A stretch of 39,743 nucleotides of DNA from Calothrix membranacea FACHB-236. Its GTDB lineage: Bacteria > Cyanobacteriota > Cyanobacteriia > Cyanobacteriales > Nostocaceae. The translations under genes were made by a program, and so were the position numbers. The first letter of the stretch is position 1. Every line of letters begins with the position of its first letter. The notes under the pieces are model-generated. The model was not told the origin of the DNA, did not search any database, and was given only the letters and a program-made list of their open reading frames with translations. The DNA is taken from positions 1-39,743 of the forward strand of contig NZ_JACJPX010000076.1 of NCBI RefSeq assembly GCF_014696315.1, given 5' to 3'. Shown here piece after piece: positions 24,562 through 34,736 of this stretch.

Positions 24562-26716
24562 AGGTTTTCGCAAGCTACTGGATTATTTACATAACAGTGA
24601 AAATGCCAAGCTGATTGGCGGTAACATGAGTGGCAGAAATGCCAGAGAATTATCGAAAGAATTTCGACTATCTCGACAATTAAACCCAGATGCCGAACGT
24701 GTTGTATATCATGTCTCATTATCAGCAGCCAAAGATGATGTAATTTCAGAAGATAAATGGTGTGAAATTGGCAATCGCTATATGAAAGAGATGGGCTTTG
24801 ATGCCAATCAATTTGTCATCTTCCGCCACCAAAACACCGACGACGATCATGTCCACATTGCCGCCAGCCGCATCAGAATGGACACAGGATTATTAGTTGA
24901 TGATTCCTGGGATTATGTACGCTCTGAAAAAGTTCTACGCCAGATTGAAATTGACTATGAATTAGCCCAAGTCCAAGGCAGCAGAGAAAGACTAAATCGC
25001 ACACAAAGCACAGGACAATTTCGGCGCATTAAACGAGAACAAGAAGAATACGCAGAAGGTAAACGCGATACCCCACCACACAAGAGCATCAAGGAGCTAG
25101 TTCAGCAGACAATTGACAACGCATCTGTTGACAATCCCCAAATGCCCGAACTTATCATGCGGTTGCAGCAATCTGGTATCAGTGTCAGAACAGGATTTAC
25201 CAGAAATGGCAAGTCAAAAGGCATTTCCTACGAGAAAGATGGAATTGCTTTTAGTGGTACACAATTGGGTGCAGCTTACACCTTCCCAGGTTTGCAAAAA
25301 CATCGCGGTGTTGACTACCAACCAAAACGTGATGATGCCCGGATTGAGCAGCTATTAAACAATCCTGTCGGGCGAACAGTCCTAAACCAACAACCCATAA
25401 ATGCGATCACCTACGGTGGGCGGAACGCCATCGCTGATTTTATTGAACAGTCAGCAGTTGAGTCAACCTTGGCTCTTGCGTTACCACAAGTTATAGAACA
25501 ACTGTCTGTGTATCAGCAACAGTTAGAAGAAGGAAGAACTACATTAGCTGATCTGCGAGCGTTGATTACTCATAAAGAACAACGACTTTCATCACAAAAA
25601 GCTGTGGATGCGATCGCTAATTTTATTGAACAGTCAGCAGCCGAGTCAACCTTGGTGGAAACTTTACCACAATTAATAGAACAACTGTCCCTGTCTCAGC
25701 AGCAGTTAGAACAAGGAAGAACCACATTAGATGATCTGCGACCGGCAATTGCTCAAAAGGAGCAACAGCTTTCATCTCAAACAACAGTGGATGCAATCGC
25801 TCAAAATAAAGCTCAACCTTTAACCACCGATAAACCAAAGCTAAAAGAGAATTCTTTAGCCGAGTTATATCAGTATTACAGTACCTCTTTGCAAAACTTA
25901 TTAGTGACTGACCGAGACAAAGAAATTGCTAATAGAGCGTTATTAGATAATCGGCCAGTAGAAGAAGTTGAAGAAATTATATTAGCCAGTCCCGCCCGAT
26001 GGACTACTGAGGAAGCTAAAGCATTAGTTTTAATCGCTAACAATCAACTGGCATCTAATAAAGACCAAAACCAGAGTTCACCCCAGTTCACGCCACCATC
26101 AGAAGATGAGAAGCTATGGCCTGCATTAAAAAATTACCTGACTCAGCAACGGGGCATCTCATCAAATTTAGTCGAAACATTACATCGTAAAGGGTTGGGT
26201 TACATAGACCAGCAGCGAAAAGTTGTATTTATCAAGCGTTCTCTCAATGGTGAAAAATCAGGCGCACTGGTTTGGGATACCCCACGTCAAGACGATCGCT
26301 GTTCGCAGAACAGCGAAAACACCCAATCAAGACAGAGTTGGTTTCACATTAACTTAGGTAGAGAAACAGACGATAAAATCGAGAGAGTATTTTTGTGCGA
26401 CTCACCCATTGATGCACTGTCGATAGCACATATGGATATGAACGCACACAAGGGGCTACCACCAGTGAAAACCATGTACTTGGTAGTGGATGACCCGGAT
26501 AACTTGCCACTAGAATTCCTCAAAAATATCAGCAGAATTGGGCTGGCATTTAGTAAAGATGACCAAGGTAAAGAAACAGGCAAAACTGTATTAGAATTAT
26601 TGCCTCAAAGTAAGCAACTTCCACCCAATAATCATACTTGGAATGAGGATTTGCTCGAAATACTGCACATAGAGCAACAGAAACGCAGACAACAGCAGCG
26701 TGGTTTAAGTCGGTGA
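24536..26716 (+). CDS. mobA: MOBP-type relaxase with a C-terminal toprim/primase-like domain
   Basis: The ATG at 24536 was chosen: it follows AGGAGG, and MIGKQTKGRGFRKLLDYLHN is the normal opening, with Y17 the likely nicking tyrosine. The product is 726 aa. A second motif VYHVSLSAAKD (about 57-67) and the metal-binding HVHIAASRI (H105, H107) complete the relaxase. A middle region has two tandem 61-aa repeats and is coiled-coil-like. Residues about 520-715 resemble the DUF3991/toprim module (VERVFLCDSPIDALSIA near 620, then YLVVDDPDN), which in other relaxases primes replication after transfer. It overlaps mobC by 26 bases. With mobC it would make the plasmid mobilizable; no mating-channel genes are visible. 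Confidence 0.85.
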   Translation: MIGKQTKGRGFRKLLDYLHNSENAKLIGGNMSGRNARELSKEFRLSRQLNPDAERVVYHVSLSAAKDDVISEDKWCEIGNRYMKEMGFDANQFVIFRHQNTDDDHVHIAASRIRMDTGLLVDDSWDYVRSEKVLRQIEIDYELAQVQGSRERLNRTQSTGQFRRIKREQEEYAEGKRDTPPHKSIKELVQQTIDNASVDNPQMPELIMRLQQSGISVRTGFTRNGKSKGISYEKDGIAFSGTQLGAAYTFPGLQKHRGVDYQPKRDDARIEQLLNNPVGRTVLNQQPINAITYGGRNAIADFIEQSAVESTLALALPQVIEQLSVYQQQLEEGRTTLADLRALITHKEQRLSSQKAVDAIANFIEQSAAESTLVETLPQLIEQLSLSQQQLEQGRTTLDDLRPAIAQKEQQLSSQTTVDAIAQNKAQPLTTDKPKLKENSLAELYQYYSTSLQNLLVTDRDKEIANRALLDNRPVEEVEEIILASPARWTTEEAKALVLIANNQLASNKDQNQSSPQFTPPSEDEKLWPALKNYLTQQRGISSNLVETLHRKGLGYIDQQRKVVFIKRSLNGEKSGALVWDTPRQDDRCSQNSENTQSRQSWFHINLGRETDDKIERVFLCDSPIDALSIAHMDMNAHKGLPPVKTMYLVVDDPDNLPLEFLKNISRIGLAFSKDDQGKETGKTVLELLPQSKQLPPNNHTWNEDLLEILHIEQQKRRQQQRGLSR
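25427..25792 (+). repeat. two 183-bp tandem repeats inside the relaxase gene
   Basis: Two in-frame units (25427-25609 and 25610-25792) encode 61 residues each. Both start AIA(D/N)FIEQSA and run through LPQxIEQLSxxQQQLE to KEQxLSSQ. A third partial start (VDAIAQN) follows. They lie in the linker between relaxase and toprim-like domains. Confidence 0.75.
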
Positions 26717-26737
26717 TCTCACTCATGTTGTGCCGAC

Positions 26738-26864
26738 GAACTCGTTGCCGCTTCGCTCGATGAGGCGGTGGCTCTTACGGGTAGAGAAATTACTGGTTGG
26801 GCTAACTAGATCCAAAAGCCCGCAAGAGCCACTCCGCGTTGCCGCCTCATCGCAACGAGTTCTT
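26738..26864. repeat. long imperfect inverted repeat after the relaxase gene
   Basis: GAACTCGTTGC, GATGAGGCGG and TGGCTCTT on the left (26738-26776) pair with their complements on the right (26824-26863) around a 47-base loop. A roughly 9-base insertion distinguishes the arms. It begins 21 bases after the relaxase stop and could end transcription or be the relic of a small mobile element. Confidence 0.6.
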
Positions 26865-26945
26865 AAATCAAAGGAAGTAAGAGACTCTCCAGCTAAAGCA
26901 TAGATTTAAACTAATGCCTAAAGAATAATAATCAGAGGTTTACTT

Positions 26946-27026
26946 ATGGACTGCGGCTTAAGTAAGAAAGCAATTAAGAAAAAATCTGATTACTTAGCTA
27001 AAAAGCCTTATCGACTTGGCTTTTAG
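26946..27026 (+). CDS. doubtful 26-aa frame in the gap after mobA
   Basis: ATG 26946 opens a short Lys-rich frame (MDCGLSKKAIKKKSDYLAKK). The 3' end lies in a hairpin (CTAAAA-AGCC / GGCTTTTAG). It has a weak G/A-rich site upstream. More likely the hairpin is what matters here. No other gene was seen between 26717 and 27269. Confidence 0.15.
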   Translation: MDCGLSKKAIKKKSDYLAKKPYRLGF

Positions 27027-27269
27027 CAGCCATTACCGGACAACACTTTTGCCCGGTCGCGGTTTGAAGAAATTCTTGAGTAATAAGTTGGTTATAATTT
27101 TTTAATAACTAAAAATATTCCTGTCTTCATCTCAGTCATCATTACTGTTTGATGTAATTATGCTGAATTAAATGACTAGAGGAGCAATACAAAGAGACCA
27201 ACTCAAGTATCTACCTCGATAAGTTTAATTCAGCCTCCCTTTTGATCAAACATTAGAGCAAACTGAGTT

Positions 27270-27551
27270 ATGAAACGAAACATTATTTTTAGTACAGATG
27301 CAGAAAAAGTAGAGAAAAATAAAGAAAATCATGATGAGCCAGTATTTGGGCTAGGAACACCTCTGCAAACAGACCGTTGGATTTATCGAATTGTAGTCAG
27401 TGCATTAGCATTAACTTTAATGTCCTCTATTGGTGGTGCAGTATGGTTGCAAGCCAATGATAAGGATATTCCTGAAATTCTTATTGGTTTGGGGACAGGA
27501 GCGTTAGGCGGTCTAGCAGGATTGTTAGCGCCTACTCCATCTAAAGAATAG
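27270..27551 (+). CDS. small two-span membrane protein, unknown
   Basis: A 93-aa protein with a charged N-terminal half (about 1-37) and two hydrophobic segments: WIYRIVVSALALTLMSSIGGAVWL (37-60) and IPEILIGLGTGALGGLAGLLA (67-87). No family was recognised. It is the only plus-strand gene between the mob module and the convergent CHAT gene. A small membrane protein of phage or plasmid type (holin-like) is one possibility, but charge and length do not prove it. Confidence 0.45.
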   Translation: MKRNIIFSTDAEKVEKNKENHDEPVFGLGTPLQTDRWIYRIVVSALALTLMSSIGGAVWLQANDKDIPEILIGLGTGALGGLAGLLAPTPSKE

Positions 27552-27615
27552 TTGAGGCAGGAGATAACGCTTCAGTGCAGAAAAATCAATCATAATTCAA
27601 CCCTAGATTTAATGC

Positions 27616-30600
27616 TCACTCCGCTTCGCCAATCAGTGTAAACGATCCCCAATCGCTGGGGTTAGGATGTTTTTTCATCATAATTAGCATTGCTTGGCGT
27701 AAAGCTTGGGCTTTATCCGGATTCCGTTGCAACTGGCGATAAAAGTCAATCATTAGATCAGCTGTGGGAGCATCCGGAACCGACCACAAAGACACAATTA
27801 CACTAGGTACACCAGCAGCAAATAAAGAGCGGGATAATCCAATCACACCATCATCAGTGATTCGACCCCGTCCGGTGTCGCAGGCACTAAGAATGACTAA
27901 TTCAGCATTCAGTTTTAAGTCAAAAATTTCTTCAGCAGTGAGTAGACCATTGTCATCACCAGAGGGAGCAAGAGCGATCGCACCCGGTATGCCTGATCCA
28001 AAATTATCCAATAATCCGTGAGTAGCTAAATGAATTATTTGTGCTTTAGGTAAAAGTTGTAAAATAGTAGACTTTGTTGCGTTATTACCTGTAAGGGCTT
28101 GAGTTTTCAAAATAGATGCGATCACTTTTGCTTCTTTTTCAGCGCCAGGTAAGTTCAGTAATTGTTGCGGTGGACTCCCAATTGCAGATGGAACTTTGGG
28201 CATAGTGGGATTACCAACGACTACCGCATCCTGTTTTTGGAAAGACGTGATTAATTTCGTCTCTCTCAGACGTTTTCTTTGCTGGTGTGTCAAATCTAAC
28301 ACTTGAATCGAGGGAGCAGTCCGGATGGTATGTTTTTCGATTAGATATTCGCTATTGGCATCTTGTAAGGCTGGGAAGGGAACCAAGAATAAGGAATCTT
28401 GAGGGATGAAGATGACATGGGCATTCGGATCTTTAGGTAGGAAATCCGCAACGGGTTGAATTAGCAGTTGATATAGTTGCTTTAATGGTTGCTTTCCTCT
28501 TAGTTCTCTTACAAAAGGTGAAACATTTATTCCATTGCGAGTACCCCTGACACCGATGGAGTTACGGCTTTTACTAACGAGGTCTGTTAAAGAGGTATTT
28601 TCTTTTTGCCATAGAGAGGTGAGATTAACTCGACGAGATGACACTTCACCAGTGGGCTTGATAACCCAGATAAAGAGTTCTGATTCGCGGGTTTGCTGTT
28701 TGCCCTCAATGTTAAAATCATCATTAATAATAGAATATTCAACAATAGTTGCATTTTGCTCTCTGGCAATTTGCTTAATTTTGTTAATTGTAAGTGATAC
28801 AGGGTTGGCTAATTGAGTTGCTGATTCAGAAGAAAAACGTTTTGTTAATAACTCTACAAATGCCCGTGACCTACTACGCTCAGCTACTTCTAAAGCTACA
28901 TCGAATTGATGATTGGCGAATAGAGCTTTTTGCAAAAAGCGGTAGGTACGATTTTGTTCTTGAGAAATTGATACTTTATATGAATCATTGCTGCCTAATC
29001 TAGATCGCAGAGACTCCCAAATCTGAATACAGTTAAATAATGTATTTTTTGCTTCTATTAGCTTCCCCTTGCGAAGGAGAATACGTCCTAAATCATTTAG
29101 AGCTTGACCCTCTCCTTGGGGGTCTTTAATATCTCTTGCAATGACTAAATGTCGTTTATAATAATCAATAGCTTTGCTATAGTCTCCCACAGCAAAGTAA
29201 ATGTTACCAACATCACCCAGCGCTTGTCCTTCCCTATGAGAGTCTTTAGTGTCCCGTGCGAGGGCCAGACTTTGCTGCTGATATTCCATAGCTTTGGCAT
29301 AATTTCCTAAAGCTCTGTAAACATTACCCAGATTTCCTAGCGCTTGACCCTCTCCTTGGGGATCTTTAACCTGTCGTGCGAAGACCAAACTTTGGTGTTG
29401 GAAGTCCACAGATTTGGGATATTCTCCCAAAAAGTAATAAATAACTCCTATATTCCCTAACAACCGTCCCTGAAATAAGCTGTCTTTAGTTTCCTTTGCG
29501 ATACTTAGGCTTTGCTGCCAGTATTCAATTGCTTTGGTGTACTCTCCTATAACGCGGTAAGCATTGCCCAGATTGCTTAATGCAAGCATCTGGCCGGAGA
29601 GGTCTTGGATTTGCCTCGCTAGAGCTAGATGCTGTTGATAAAACTCAATCCCCTTAACATAGTATCCTTGGGATAAGTAAACATTGCCCAGATTGGCTAA
29701 AGCATTCCCCTCTCCTCGGTGGTCTCTGATTTCTCGCGCAGTTATCAGACTCTGTTGTAAGTACTTAATGGCTTTGCCATAATCTCCTACTAGCGTATAG
29801 TAATCGATTCCTGACCTAGCAATTCCCAGCCTTCCTAAAGTAGCCCCAAGAGCTGCCTCTGCTTGATTAAGTTTATTTTGGGCTTGTTGAGCTTGAGATT
29901 CCGCTTTTTGACGCACTTGTTCGGCTTTGGACGCTTCTTGCTTTGCTTGAAATGCTTGTTCCTTTGCAGAGTTTAATTTTTGAATTGCTACTTGAAGATT
30001 ATGTTCAGAATTTTTTAGTTCTGCTGCTTTCTGCTGCGCTTGTTGAGTAACATTATATAGTTGTCTTGTTTTTTGCTGTGCCTCTTGATTAAGCTTTTCT
30101 AGTTCTGCCTTCGCAACTACTAATCCTTGCTCTGCCTTTTGAGTTTCCTGTTGAGCTACTTTCAATTGTTCATTGGCAGTTTTTGATTTTTCCTGAGCAA
30201 ACTTAAGCTTTTGCTCAGCAGACTGAACTTTTTGAAGATTGGCTTGAATTATTTTCTCATATTTTTGATTAACCGTTGCTATTTCTGTATTGGCAGAAGC
30301 TACTTTATTGTCTGCCTCTTTAACTTTCTGCTGTGCCAGAATTACTGTAGTTGTTGCGAAGAGCGAGGTCAAAAACAAGATGGCAGATCCAATGCGAACT
30401 CTTTGCTGGGCTTTCTGTTTAGCTTCAGCCAATATCTGATTAGCTTGCTTTTCTGCTTGTAAAGCCTTTTGGATGTCTTGTTGTTCCAATTCTCGGCTAG
30501 CATCTAAGAAGCGATAATCTTGCTCACTCAAGCTTTTATCTGTTGCCCATGCCTGAGCATCTCGTAATGCCTGTCCACGCAATAGCCATGATTGCTCTTG

Positions 30601-31761
30601 ACAATTAGAGCCTAACCAAAGTGTGATTGCATCAGCATATGGTCGTAAATTTGCTAAAGCTTTTGTAACCCAATCAAGGTCAAAGACAGAAGCATAAATA
30701 TGATTGTAAATCTTTAGCTTTCCTTGCTGCTGAACTACCAATCCTGTTAGTCGCAACTCCATTTGTTCTGAAGTGTCATCGGCTGCTATTTCCCCTTGCC
30801 GTAAAATTTGCTGATACAATCCCAGCAACCTACCAGCACGCTGCTCATTCCTCAAAATGCGGTCTCTAATTGTCCGCAGATGTTCTGGCTCATCATTGCT
30901 TTCCCAACTGTCAATAATTTGCTGTTGCACAACTCTTTTTACCCACTCACCCTCTAAATGTTTTCGATTCTCATCAAAATTTTTTGAGTCCAAAAGCAGG
31001 AGTTGGCATAGTTTTTGGGTAAGAAAAGGTTGCCCAGCAGTCCAATTTAATACCTCTTTCAATACAGCTTGTGGATGATTTACTTTAAACGCCAAACCTT
31101 GCATTAAAGGCTCTGCTTCTGATAACTGAAAACCAGCAAGTTCAATCGCTCTACCTATATTAAAAGGTGTACGGTTTTTGTCTTGAATTAAATCCGAAGG
31201 AGCCGCCACCCCTAGTAGTACAAAACTTAAGCGTTTGTATTCTAGTTTTTCTGTACGTTTGTTGTAGCAAGCACGAATCGCTGCGAAAAAATCATCTTTA
31301 AAATTTAAGCTGAGTAGGCTATCAATTTCATCAATAAAAATTACTATTTTCTTAGTGATTCTCCGTAAAAGTATTTCTTCTAAAAATTCTGCCCAGCATT
31401 GTACCGGAGAAAGCAACTCACGCTCTTTCCACCAGGAGCGTAAGTTAAACTCTTGTGATAACTCAAAACTATTAACAATACTTCTAATTAAGCCGCCATA
31501 CCACTGCTGTGGAGTAACAGCCTGAGTGCCAATAACTGTAATATCAATCGCTGCACAAGCAATTCCCTCTTGTTGCAGCCTTTGCATAGTTTGCACCCGC
31601 AAACTAGATTTTCCCATCTGTCGGGAGTTCAATACATAACAAAACTCCCCTACCTTCAAAGCATTATAAAGCTCGTCGTCTGCCTTTCGTTTAACATAGG
31701 TAGGGTTATCTAAGGATAAGCTGCCTCCAACTTGATAAATTAAACTGGGTTCACTGCTCAT
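27616..31761 (-). CDS. AAA_35-TPR-CHAT protein, caspase-like effector candidate
   Basis: Starting at ATG 31761 ([15 protein letters not shown]) gives 1381 aa; GGAG lies eight bases upstream and the start shares one base with the previous stop (TGATG). An earlier in-frame start at 31809 is less likely. Domains in order: AAA-like ATPase (Walker [10 protein letters not shown] at 46-54, Walker [11 protein letters not shown] at 139-148); one membrane span near 455-475; a Gln/Ala-rich coiled coil (480-640); six 40-aa TPR units (about 655-900); a CHAT protease-like domain with the His in HLATHG near 1243 and the Cys in LSACDTG near 1292. CHAT is a caspase-like fold that cleaves proteins in some defense systems. 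The ATPase/TPR part would sense or scaffold and switch the protease on. Function is inferred. Confidence 0.85.
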   Translation of the reverse strand: MSSEPSLIYQVGGSLSLDNPTYVKRKADDELYNALKVGEFCYVLNSRQMGKSSLRVQTMQRLQQEGIACAAIDITVIGTQAVTPQQWYGGLIRSIVNSFELSQEFNLRSWWKERELLSPVQCWAEFLEEILLRRITKKIVIFIDEIDSLLSLNFKDDFFAAIRACYNKRTEKLEYKRLSFVLLGVAAPSDLIQDKNRTPFNIGRAIELAGFQLSEAEPLMQGLAFKVNHPQAVLKEVLNWTAGQPFLTQKLCQLLLLDSKNFDENRKHLEGEWVKRVVQQQIIDSWESNDEPEHLRTIRDRILRNEQRAGRLLGLYQQILRQGEIAADDTSEQMELRLTGLVVQQQGKLKIYNHIYASVFDLDWVTKALANLRPYADAITLWLGSNCQEQSWLLRGQALRDAQAWATDKSLSEQDYRFLDASRELEQQDIQKALQAEKQANQILAEAKQKAQQRVRIGSAILFLTSLFATTTVILAQQKVKEADNKVASANTEIATVNQKYEKIIQANLQKVQSAEQKLKFAQEKSKTANEQLKVAQQETQKAEQGLVVAKAELEKLNQEAQQKTRQLYNVTQQAQQKAAELKNSEHNLQVAIQKLNSAKEQAFQAKQEASKAEQVRQKAESQAQQAQNKLNQAEAALGATLGRLGIARSGIDYYTLVGDYGKAIKYLQQSLITAREIRDHRGEGNALANLGNVYLSQGYYVKGIEFYQQHLALARQIQDLSGQMLALSNLGNAYRVIGEYTKAIEYWQQSLSIAKETKDSLFQGRLLGNIGVIYYFLGEYPKSVDFQHQSLVFARQVKDPQGEGQALGNLGNVYRALGNYAKAMEYQQQSLALARDTKDSHREGQALGDVGNIYFAVGDYSKAIDYYKRHLVIARDIKDPQGEGQALNDLGRILLRKGKLIEAKNTLFNCIQIWESLRSRLGSNDSYKVSISQEQNRTYRFLQKALFANHQFDVALEVAERSRSRAFVELLTKRFSSESATQLANPVSLTINKIKQIAREQNATIVEYSIINDDFNIEGKQQTRESELFIWVIKPTGEVSSRRVNLTSLWQKENTSLTDLVSKSRNSIGVRGTRNGINVSPFVRELRGKQPLKQLYQLLIQPVADFLPKDPNAHVIFIPQDSLFLVPFPALQDANSEYLIEKHTIRTAPSIQVLDLTHQQRKRLRETKLITSFQKQDAVVVGNPTMPKVPSAIGSPPQQLLNLPGAEKEAKVIASILKTQALTGNNATKSTILQLLPKAQIIHLATHGLLDNFGSGIPGAIALAPSGDDNGLLTAEEIFDLKLNAELVILSACDTGRGRITDDGVIGLSRSLFAAGVPSVIVSLWSVPDAPTADLMIDFYRQLQRNPDKAQALRQAMLIMMKKHPNPSDWGSFTLIGEAE

Positions 31762-33059
31762 CAGCTCACTCCGAAAATATCGCCGAAATACTGATGATAT
31801 AAATTGCAACTAATTTTTACTTCATTACCCATTAGATGCACTAACCCCATGCTGTGCAACTTATATCCCTGCATTGGTTCAAGACGCACTTTATCTGTTT
31901 CTGTTACCACTTTTTTCAGTGCTTCTGCCAATTCTGAATCTTGCTGAATAATGTTCCAATATCGGCGCACATGATTGCCATAAATTCCCGATTCTGTAGC
32001 CGCAGTTTGCAGAATTTGCTTTAAGGTAGTACTGGTATTAACCTTGAGATAAGAAAATGCCTGCCCTACCAAATAGGGATGTCCTCCCACTAAATTCATC
32101 AACTCTTGTATCTGCTCATAATCCCAAGAAAGTCCATATTGTTTTGCTAAATTATTGACCTGTTCTGATGTAAATTCTGGTAACTCTATTGGCACGCCAA
32201 CATTAAAAGGTGACTCATTCACCTTCAGCGGTACATAAACTTCTGTAGAGTGGACAACTACTAGCCGCAGTTTTTTCCAGATGTTACGAGTTTTCGCTTG
32301 TTCATGCCAAGCTCGTAGCAGTCCCAAAAATTCAGCACCTACTTCACGATAGGGGAAAATCCGCTCAACTTCATCCAAACACAAAACCAAAGGACTGTCA
32401 GCTTCTGCCAATAAATACTCTTCAAAATAGGCTGTGCAGTTCATCTTACTAGTAGAAAATTGTTCATCCCAGTAATCTGCCAGTCTGTTCGGCATTCCTA
32501 AAATTTGACCAACACTAACACATAACCATTTCAAAAATTTATCCAGGTTAGTAAAATGAGTTATTTCTGCATAATGCAGGTTCAAGGATACTGTACGATA
32601 ACCTTCACGGGCTAGCTGATGGAGAATCTTAGCTATCAAAGAGGTTTTACCCATTAAACTCGGAGCTTTAATCCTTAGCAGCCCGCCGGATTGGCATAGT
32701 ATTTGATAACAAATAGATTCAATGGGAGGACGTTCTACATAAATAAAGTCCTCGACTTCTGGCGCTTCTGGAAATACCTCAACACTTACCTCTTGAACTT
32801 GCTCATGTTCTGTTACCATCGCATTTTTACTACCGTTATGGTCAGAGGCTGCGATTGCTTTCCAATCCAAATCTAACTTGTCACAAATTTCTTGAAAATT
32901 TAGACAGTCTACAGGTTTACCGTTCAGAAAGTTACTTACGGTGGCAAGAGAAAGACCTAATTCTTCAGCCAAATCTTTTTGTCGTGGATAACCCTGACGT
33001 TGTACGGCTGCTTTAATTTTGTAAATCAACTTCTTATCAACTTTTACTGAGCGCGACAT
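31761..33059 (-). CDS. HTH-AAA_35 ATPase, regulator/partner of the CHAT protein
   Basis: A 432-aa protein with an N-terminal Cro/CI-like HTH (about 10-50; [21 protein letters not shown]) and an AAA_35-type ATPase domain: Walker [11 protein letters not shown] at 132-141, Walker [11 protein letters not shown] at 224-233. This is followed by [19 protein letters not shown] and [14 protein letters not shown], typical of the family. It is the same ATPase type as in the next gene, to which it is coupled by a TGATG overlap, so the two probably form a complex or a sensor/effector pair. The HTH may let it repress the operon or bind DNA as the trigger. The gene is the first in its operon. Confidence 0.8.
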   Translation of the reverse strand: MSRSVKVDKKLIYKIKAAVQRQGYPRQKDLAEELGLSLATVSNFLNGKPVDCLNFQEICDKLDLDWKAIAASDHNGSKNAMVTEHEQVQEVSVEVFPEAPEVEDFIYVERPPIESICYQILCQSGGLLRIKAPSLMGKTSLIAKILHQLAREGYRTVSLNLHYAEITHFTNLDKFLKWLCVSVGQILGMPNRLADYWDEQFSTSKMNCTAYFEEYLLAEADSPLVLCLDEVERIFPYREVGAEFLGLLRAWHEQAKTRNIWKKLRLVVVHSTEVYVPLKVNESPFNVGVPIELPEFTSEQVNNLAKQYGLSWDYEQIQELMNLVGGHPYLVGQAFSYLKVNTSTTLKQILQTAATESGIYGNHVRRYWNIIQQDSELAEALKKVVTETDKVRLEPMQGYKLHSMGLVHLMGNEVKISCNLYHQYFGDIFGVS

Positions 33060-33662
33060 AACTGGATTTTTCTCAGCAAGATGGTCAAATTATAGAACTA
33101 GTTCCGTCTACGAAACGGTAACTCAGTAATAAGTCAGTTTTAAGTCATGAATCACTGCAAGATTGATATCAGGATATTACAACGATTCGACCCAAACGCC
33201 GGATCATCAATAATTAAAACTAAGCCAAAAAGGGTAAACTTCCGGTTTCTGTACAGACTGCCTTTTTTGGTTTACTTTGGGTGAAAATCTGGCACTAAAG
33301 CTGATTTTTTCAAAAGCTTGCTTGTGGTGCAATTACCTTAAACTCTCACGGATGCCACTGCTCTCACGTTGAGCAAAAATCGTCTACATCGCAGAAAATT
33401 TGGGTTACATCTAGGCGAGATACAATTGTGGACATAGCTGAGACACCCTTAATTTTTTGTTCTAGTTCCAGTCTCAGCTTTTTTTTGTACCTTTTTCAAC
33501 CCGTCGAACTCACGTCATTTTATTTTTGGTGAGTCTTGGCTAGCCCATTACTCAAATTTTCGACTTTTATGTAATCTAACCAAGCCTTGAGTAATTCTCG
33601 AGTCTGTAATTTTTCTGCCATCTCTGTTTTTTACCCTTGAAAAATAAGCAACTTGTGTCAAT
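33060..33662. other. non-coding gap between parB and the HTH-AAA gene
   Basis: These 603 bases hold no recognisable gene. Two structures stand out. One is a dyad CCAAAAAGG/CCTTTTTTGG near 33222-33275, whose minus-strand side is followed by T-rich sequence and could end parAB transcription. The other is a clear hairpin with a T run at 33436-33486. Confidence 0.45.
33436..33486 (+). terminator. rho-independent terminator-like hairpin on the plus strand
   Basis: AGCTGAGAC (33436-33444) pairs with GTCTCAGCT (33471-33479), directly followed by at least seven T. The loop is 26 bases. On the plus strand no gene precedes it, as both neighbouring genes are on the minus strand. It may end a small untranslated RNA; an upstream TTGGGT...TACAAT pair near 33402-33426 could be its promoter. 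Confidence 0.5.
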
Positions 33663-34736
33663 TCACTCATCGCCTAGTAATGCTTCTAGCTTGTTTAGAA
33701 GGTTTACTAGCTGTTTTTCCTTGCGAGGTTCTTTCCAAAGCTGACGCTTTTTAATGCGCTGGGTGATATCTTTGAGCCGTTCTGGTATTTGATTAGGTGT
33801 TTTAGAAGTTGGTGGTTCAGCAGCAGTGCTGGTGATGATTTGTTCTTTGATTTGGCTTAAAGACCAATTGTTAGCTATCGTCTCTGACAAGAGTTGTTTT
33901 CGTAGTTCCTCATCTTTTACCCGTGCCAGAGCTTGGGCTTTGGTATATTCCAGTTTGCCTTCTCGCAGTGCCATTAAAATTTCTTCGGGCAGATTGAGCA
34001 ATGGTAAACGCTTGGTGGTGAACGATAGCCAATTCATCAGCCCCAGGCTCTCAAATACCTGTTGTACCGTCTTTGATTGCTCATCCTCTAGGTTAGGAGA
34101 AACGTTTCTCCTAGATTCTGTCTGCTCATCTAAATTATCAGAAATTTTATCAAGAGATTCCGTTTCTTCTTTTTTAGGAGAAACGTTTCTCCTAGATTCA
34201 TCTAATGACTCTGGTGGCTGCTGTTCTCCTTTGCTGTGAGCGTTCTTCATTCGGTACAGTAAGGATTTGACAGCTTCTACATCGCAATGCAGGCGGATTG
34301 CCAACAAATGCAAAATCCCTTCAGTTTCTTCAACAGGGTTAAGGTCTTCTCGTTGTAGGTTTTCAATCAAAGCCAACTGAAATGCTTGGTCATCAGATAG
34401 CTCACGCACAACCACAGGTGCAACTTCAAGTTTTGCTTCCTGCCCTGCCCTTAAGCGTCGTTCTCCTGCTACTAATTCGTATTTCCCCTCTGCCACTGGA
34501 CGCACCAGCAGAGGTTGGAGAATGCCATGCTGTTTGACTGACGAGACTAATTTTTTTAATGCTTGTGGGTCAAAGTATCGTCTGGGTTGGTGTTGAGGCA
34601 GAACTATATCTTCAAGTTTGATAGTAGTTTCAGTAGCGGTTAGCTTTTCTCCATCTGGTGAGGATAACCAAGGCGCAGGGGGTGGAGTTGTAATTTGACC
34701 CCCAAAAGGTTTGTCAGTTTGCTTACGTCGGATCAT
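33663..34736 (-). CDS. parB: ParB partition protein (plasmid type)
   Basis: A 357-aa ParB. The N-terminal CTP-binding domain shows IVLPQHQPRRYFDPQALKKL (45-64), GERRLRAG at 91-98 and ALIENLQREDLNPVEETEG (122-140). The HTH that follows carries an acidic, low-complexity insert (about 165-222) with two copies of SRRNVSP (181-187 and 208-214), encoded by two palindromes. The C-terminal part (LPLLNLPEEILMALREGKLEYTKAQALARV and beyond) matches DNA-binding helices of ParB. It overlaps parA by four bases (ATGA). Together with ParA it places plasmid copies in daughter cells by loading at a parS site. Confidence 0.9.
   Translation of the reverse strand: MIRRKQTDKPFGGQITTPPPAPWLSSPDGEKLTATETTIKLEDIVLPQHQPRRYFDPQALKKLVSSVKQHGILQPLLVRPVAEGKYELVAGERRLRAGQEAKLEVAPVVVRELSDDQAFQLALIENLQREDLNPVEETEGILHLLAIRLHCDVEAVKSLLYRMKNAHSKGEQQPPESLDESRRNVSPKKEETESLDKISDNLDEQTESRRNVSPNLEDEQSKTVQQVFESLGLMNWLSFTTKRLPLLNLPEEILMALREGKLEYTKAQALARVKDEELRKQLLSETIANNWSLSQIKEQIITSTAAEPPTSKTPNQIPERLKDITQRIKKRQLWKEPRKEKQLVNLLNKLEALLGDE
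34094..34194. repeat. two identical 20-bp palindromes inside parB
   Basis: TAGGAGAAACGTTTCTCCTA, a perfect palindrome, is at 34094-34113 and 34175-34194. One T before it and GATTC after it are also the same in both copies. The copies are 81 bp apart, exactly 27 codons. No other copy was noticed in the window. They may be parS-type ParB sites or a palindromic repeat inserted in frame. Confidence 0.9.

Noticed and set aside
24366-24719. 117-aa minus-strand frame
   Set aside because: Antisense to mobC and the relaxase start, with a poly-Ser stretch opposite the acidic tail of MobC.
33826-34239. 137-aa Ser/Leu-rich plus-strand frame with a repeated GETFLLDS
   Set aside because: It is antisense to parB; the repeat merely reflects the two palindromes.
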